A DNA stretch of 64,000 nt from Pseudomonadota bacterium (lineage in GTDB: Bacteria; Pseudomonadota; Alphaproteobacteria; Rhizobiales; Xanthobacteraceae), in assembly GCA_023451825.1 (NCBI GenBank), contig JAEXYA010000026.1, forward strand, positions 26,113 through 90,112, written 5' to 3'. The translations under genes and the position numbers were made by a program. Positions within the stretch are counted from its first letter, which is position 1; every line of letters starts with the position of its first letter. This document shows positions 61,149 to 64,000 of the stretch, one piece after another. Below the pieces are notes generated by a model that was given only the letters and a program-made list of their open reading frames with translations, was not told where the DNA came from and searched no databases.

Positions 61149-61262
61149 CCCTCATCCTGAGGTGCCGGAGCGCAGCGAAGGCCTCGAAGGATGGCCGCGG
61201 GCGACGACGGTGCGGAACATCATCCTTCGAGGCTCGCAAGTGCTCGCACCTCAGGATGAGGG
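61149..61262. repeat. Palindromic repeat (CCCTCATCCTGAGG family, variant)
   Basis: It begins CCCTCATCCTGAGGTGC and ends GCACCTCAGGATGAGGG, with inner CCTCGAAGGATG and CATCCTTCGAGG. The middle part differs from the copies at 46544-47602. Confidence 0.8.
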
Positions 61263-61279
61263 TTGAGTTTGCGTCATTG

Positions 61280-61984
61280 TTACTGCTGCTGCTGCGCATG
61301 CGCGGGCGCGTCCACACCAAACATGATCTTGCGTGCCTGCTCATCCATCGGCTTGCGCTCGGCCTTGCCGACCGCGAGCCCGGCCTGCACCTGCGGTCGC
61401 GCACGGAGCAGCGCGTACCAGCGCTTCACGTTCGGAAACTCATCCAGCGTCAGGCCCTGCGCCTTGTGGGTCATGATCCATGGAAAACACGCCATGTCGG
61501 CAATCGAATAATCGCCGGCGATGTAATCGCGGCCATCGGCCAGATGCGCATCGAGCACGCCATAGAGACGCTTCGCCTCGCGGGTGTAGCGATCGATGGC
61601 GTAGGGAATCTTTTCGGGCGCATAGAGCAGGAAGTGACCGTTCTGGCCGAGCATCGGGCCGAGGCCGCCCATCTGCCACATCACCCATTGCATCACGTCG
61701 AAACGTCCACGCTGATCGGCCGGCATGAAGCGGCCGGATTTTTCAGCGAGATAGATCAGGATCGCGCCGCTCTCGAACATGGTGATGGCAGCGCCGCCAT
61801 CCGCCGGCTTGTGGTCCGCAATCGCCGGCATCCGGCCATTGGGAGAGAGTTTTAGAAACTCCGGCCGGTGCTGGTCGCCGCGGCCCAGTTGCATCGGCAC
61901 CACCGTGTAAGGCAGGCCGCATTCCTCCAGCATGATGGTGATCTTCCAGCCGTTCGGCGTCGGCGCGTAATGCAGGTCGATCAT
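61280..61984 (-). CDS. Glutathione S-transferase family protein (YfcG/Nu type)
   Basis: The 234-residue protein has a thioredoxin-like N-terminus (MIDLHYAPTPNGWKI), the cis-Pro loop SPNGRMPAI and the FESGAILIYLAEK glutathione motif. Next comes a helical C-terminal domain (GDYSIADMACFPW). It ends in a Gln-rich tail. It resembles YfcG/Nu-class GSTs with disulphide-bond reductase activity. It lies in the same strand as the isomerase gene but is separated by a repeat. Confidence 0.88.
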   Translation of the reverse strand: MIDLHYAPTPNGWKITIMLEECGLPYTVVPMQLGRGDQHRPEFLKLSPNGRMPAIADHKPADGGAAITMFESGAILIYLAEKSGRFMPADQRGRFDVMQWVMWQMGGLGPMLGQNGHFLLYAPEKIPYAIDRYTREAKRLYGVLDAHLADGRDYIAGDYSIADMACFPWIMTHKAQGLTLDEFPNVKRWYALLRARPQVQAGLAVGKAERKPMDEQARKIMFGVDAPAHAQQQQ

Positions 61985-62004
61985 GGGGTTTCTCCCTCAT
62001 TCTT

Positions 62005-62081
62005 CGTCATTGCGAGGAGCGTAGCGACGAAGCAATCCAGAGGCAACAAGGCTGGATTGCTTCGCTGCGCTCGCAATGACG
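62005..62081. repeat. Palindromic repeat (CGTCATTGCGAG family)
   Basis: Arms CGTCATTGCGAGGAGCG and GCGCTCGCAATGACG with inner GAAGCAATCCAG and CTGGATTGCTTCG, between the GST and MetE-like genes. Confidence 0.85.
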
Positions 62082-62149
62082 GAGCATGTACACCGGCCGT
62101 GGAACATGGCACACAGGCCGCCATCACAATCAATTCCGGGGAGCGAACA

Positions 62150-63172
62150 ATGCTGTTTCCAACCACCATCGCCGGCTCGCTGCCGAAGCCCGAATGGCTC
62201 GCCGAGCCGAACAAATTGTGGCCCACCTGGCGCGCCCAGGGCGCAGAACTGCAGCGCGCCAAGCGCGACGCCACGCTGCTGGCCGTGAAGGTGCAGGAAG
62301 ATGCCGGGATCGACATCGTCACCGATGGCGAACTGGCGCGGCAGCACTTCGTCCATGGCTTCCTCGAAAAGGTCGAGGGTATCGACTTCAAGAACAAGGT
62401 CGAGATGGGCATCCGCAACGATCGCTACAAGGCGATGGTGCCGCAGGTGATCGCGCCGCTGCAGCTCAGGGGCCGCGTGCATGACTTCGAAGCGCAGGTT
62501 GTGCGGGCGCACACGAAGAACACGTTCAAGTTCACCCTGCCCGGCCCGATGACCATCATCGATACGCTGTCAAACAGCCATTACAGCGACCGCGTCGAGA
62601 TGGCCTTTGCCTTCGCCGAGTTGCTCAATCAGGAAGCCCTCGCTCTGCAGGCCGATGGCGTCGACATGATCCAGTTCGACGAGCCCGCCTTCAACGTCTT
62701 CATGAAGGACGCTGCCGACTGGGGCGTCAAGGCGCTGGAGCGTGCCGCGCGCGGCCTTACCTGCGCCACCGCGGTTCACATCTGCTACGGCTACGGGATC
62801 AAGGCCAACACCGACTGGAAGGATACGCTGGGCGGCGAATGGCGGCAGTATGAGGAGATCTTCCCGGCCATCGATGTGAGCCCGATCCAGCAGGTCGCCA
62901 TCGAATGCCGCAACTCGCGCGTGCCGCTGGAATTGCTGGGCCTGTTGAAGAACAAGGTGGTGCAGGCCGGTGTGATCGATGTTGCCAGCGATGATGTCGA
63001 GACGCCGGAGGATGTGGTCGCGACCATCGAAGCCGTGATGAAGCATGTGCCGAAGGAGCGGATCACCGCCACGACCAATTGCGGCATGGCGCCGATGCAG
63101 CGGGATATTTCAGAAGCGAAACTGCGGGCGCTGGGCGCGGGAGCGAAGCTGGCAAGGGAGAGGCTGGGGTAA
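62150..63172 (+). CDS. Core-type methionine synthase (MetE catalytic-domain-only)
   Basis: The start MLFPTTIAGSLPKPEW (62150) has GGGGAG about 8 bases upstream. Earlier in-frame codons fall inside a repeat. The 340-residue protein corresponds only to the catalytic C-terminal half of MetE. Zinc ligands are His210 and Cys212 (VHICYG), Glu252 (AIECRNS) and Cys311 (TNCGMAP). Full MetE has about 750 residues. Core MetE proteins may use a different methyl donor. No other methionine or cobalamin gene is near. Confidence 0.87.
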   Translation: MLFPTTIAGSLPKPEWLAEPNKLWPTWRAQGAELQRAKRDATLLAVKVQEDAGIDIVTDGELARQHFVHGFLEKVEGIDFKNKVEMGIRNDRYKAMVPQVIAPLQLRGRVHDFEAQVVRAHTKNTFKFTLPGPMTIIDTLSNSHYSDRVEMAFAFAELLNQEALALQADGVDMIQFDEPAFNVFMKDAADWGVKALERAARGLTCATAVHICYGYGIKANTDWKDTLGGEWRQYEEIFPAIDVSPIQQVAIECRNSRVPLELLGLLKNKVVQAGVIDVASDDVETPEDVVATIEAVMKHVPKERITATTNCGMAPMQRDISEAKLRALGAGAKLARERLG

Positions 63173-63192
63173 GACTCGGCAACACACGCGGT

Positions 63193-63294
63193 CCCTCATG
63201 GTGAGGAGGCGCGCAGCGCCGTCTCGAACCATGAGTGGGCTGAGCTCCGCAGTCATCCTTCGAGACGCCGCTTCGCGGCTCCTCAGGATGAGGG
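63193..63294. repeat. Palindromic repeat (CCCTCATGG/CCTCAGGATGAGGG family)
   Basis: It has the arms CCCTCATGGTGAGGAGGCGC and GGCTCCTCAGGATGAGGG and inner GTCTCGAACCATGA/TCATCCTTCGAGAC. Its right end supplies the stop codon of the minus-strand gene at 63283. Confidence 0.8.
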
Positions 63295-63918
63295 AGGAGT
63301 GTGTGGATGCGCAGTGGGATGGTGTGCGGGGCGATAGCCTGCACTTAACGCTCGCAGCGTCGATGGCGGTGTCAACAGCTTTGCATCGTGCAGGGCATCA
63401 TCTATCGCCGCATATCCTGCGAACGACCATCGCCACACACGCCTCTGCGCAATCAGATAACTCGCGCCACCGGCTTCCACCATCGCGCCATCCGGCAATG
63501 TGTCGATCGGTCCATCCAGCGGATGCAATCGCTTGCCGCGTCCATCCAGTCGCTCCGCATGCAGCACGCGATCGATCTCCGTCGCCTTCACTTTGGCAAC
63601 ACCATTCCCCTGCTCCCAGGCCGCGCGAAAACGGTTGGCATCGTCGCGGCGGCAGTAGAAGCACGGGCGATGGCCGGCGGCAAAGGATGTGGCTTCATCG
63701 AGGAAAAACAGCTCGGTCCAGCTCCGCGTCGCCATCACGTCGCGTCGGCGGCCACGGAAGTCGCAGACGCAGGTGATCCAGGCCGGATTGGACCAGCGGC
63801 GATTCAGCAGCGTTTTCGTCGCGGGATCATGGATGATGCCGCGATTGCCGGTGAAGGTGCCGCGGGCAGAAGCAGCGACGATCTCGCCGAAGGGGGTGAC
63901 GCGGTTTTGCAGGGGCAT
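63283..63918 (-). CDS. Conserved hypothetical protein with CxxC motif
   Basis: The 211-residue protein has a conserved N-terminal part MPLQNRVTPFGEIVA and a central block CVCDFRGRRRDVMATRSWTE (20 residues) next to AAGHRPCFYCRRDDANRF. The GHRPCFYCRR CxxC pair may bind metal. Similar proteins are widespread conserved hypotheticals in alphaproteobacteria. The last residues (from about 190) are probably non-native because the frame runs into a repeat, whose TCCTGAGG gives the stop codon. Confidence 0.75.
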   Translation of the reverse strand: MPLQNRVTPFGEIVAASARGTFTGNRGIIHDPATKTLLNRRWSNPAWITCVCDFRGRRRDVMATRSWTELFFLDEATSFAAGHRPCFYCRRDDANRFRAAWEQGNGVAKVKATEIDRVLHAERLDGRGKRLHPLDGPIDTLPDGAMVEAGGASYLIAQRRVWRWSFAGYAAIDDALHDAKLLTPPSTLRALSAGYRPAHHPTAHPHTPPSS

Positions 63919-63939
63919 GTCGCGCGTCTCCCGTACTGA

Positions 63940-64000
63940 TCGTGTCGTCGCCCGGCCGTGCGCGCAATTGCGCGCTAGGACCGGGCGATCCAGTACACTC
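63940..64000. repeat. Partial palindromic repeat at window end
   Basis: The stretch TCGCCCGGCCGTGCGCGCAA ... GGGCGATCCAGTACACTC resembles the left part of the element at 8655-8778 and is cut by the window end. Confidence 0.5.

Overview
The window looks like chromosome of an alphaproteobacterium of the Bradyrhizobium / Rhodopseudomonas / Tardiphaga / Afipia group. This is inferred from the high GC content, the many small rhizobial-type proteins (a two-cysteine transglutaminase-like protein, DUF3126, PAS_5, tandem PilZ), the large number of orphan solute-binding receptors, and the dense long intergenic palindromes in the right half. It begins inside a histidine kinase gene and ends inside a palindromic repeat. 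No phage, plasmid, insertion sequence or CRISPR array was recognised.

Layout. 0-14 kb is mostly housekeeping and signalling: a sensor kinase C-terminus, PAS_5, tandem PilZ and transglutaminase-like proteins, small secreted glycine-rich proteins, a ribbon-helix-helix/RMF-like overlapping pair, gamma-carbonic anhydrase, a DEDDh exonuclease-BRCT protein, CysE, a hydrolase, a zinc-finger protein, a flavin monooxygenase and tRNA-Leu(UAA). 14.4-22.9 kb is an aromatic-acid catabolic locus. One tightly coupled minus-strand operon encodes a Bug receptor, a LigI-type lactonase, a GalB-type hydratase, a LigK-type aldolase, a 4,5-dihydroxyphthalate-decarboxylase-like protein and an XylE-type extradiol dioxygenase. 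A LysR gene lies between it and a divergent pair made of a second Bug receptor and a Tat-signal LigI-like protein. 23-29 kb holds a CoA-transferase, an ornithine-cyclodeaminase-like protein, a secreted TPR-caspase and a LysR/EamA pair.

29.1-37.5 kb is an unusual operon: a 1837-residue GltB-like glutamate-synthase relative, a CysJ-like diflavin reductase and a HemS-like protein, with no GltD or CysI. 38-44.4 kb holds a branched-chain-type receptor and a kdgT-dtnK-pdxA operon for a four-carbon sugar acid, followed by a DeoR regulator. 44.7-57.5 kb is a peptide uptake and hydrolysis locus: two near-duplicate family 5 receptors separated by a repeat cluster and a GIY-YIG gene, two permeases, a fused double ATPase, two M20 peptidases and an MlrC-type M81 protein. 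57.7-64 kb carries a crotonase, a lipase-like hydrolase, a quinone oxidoreductase coupled to a hydroxychromene-carboxylate isomerase, a GST, a core-type MetE and a conserved hypothetical protein.

The strongest candidates for undescribed biology are the GltB-CysJ-HemS operon, and the aromatic operon that combines PDC-pathway enzymes with an XylE-type dioxygenase but lacks LigAB and LigC. The LysR-centred aromatic locus also shows its own putative regulon: a shared TCTCATTTGTT box upstream of both Bug operons, and two perfect palindromes. At least six families of long imperfect palindromes occupy intergenic space, and some supply stop codons of neighbouring genes.
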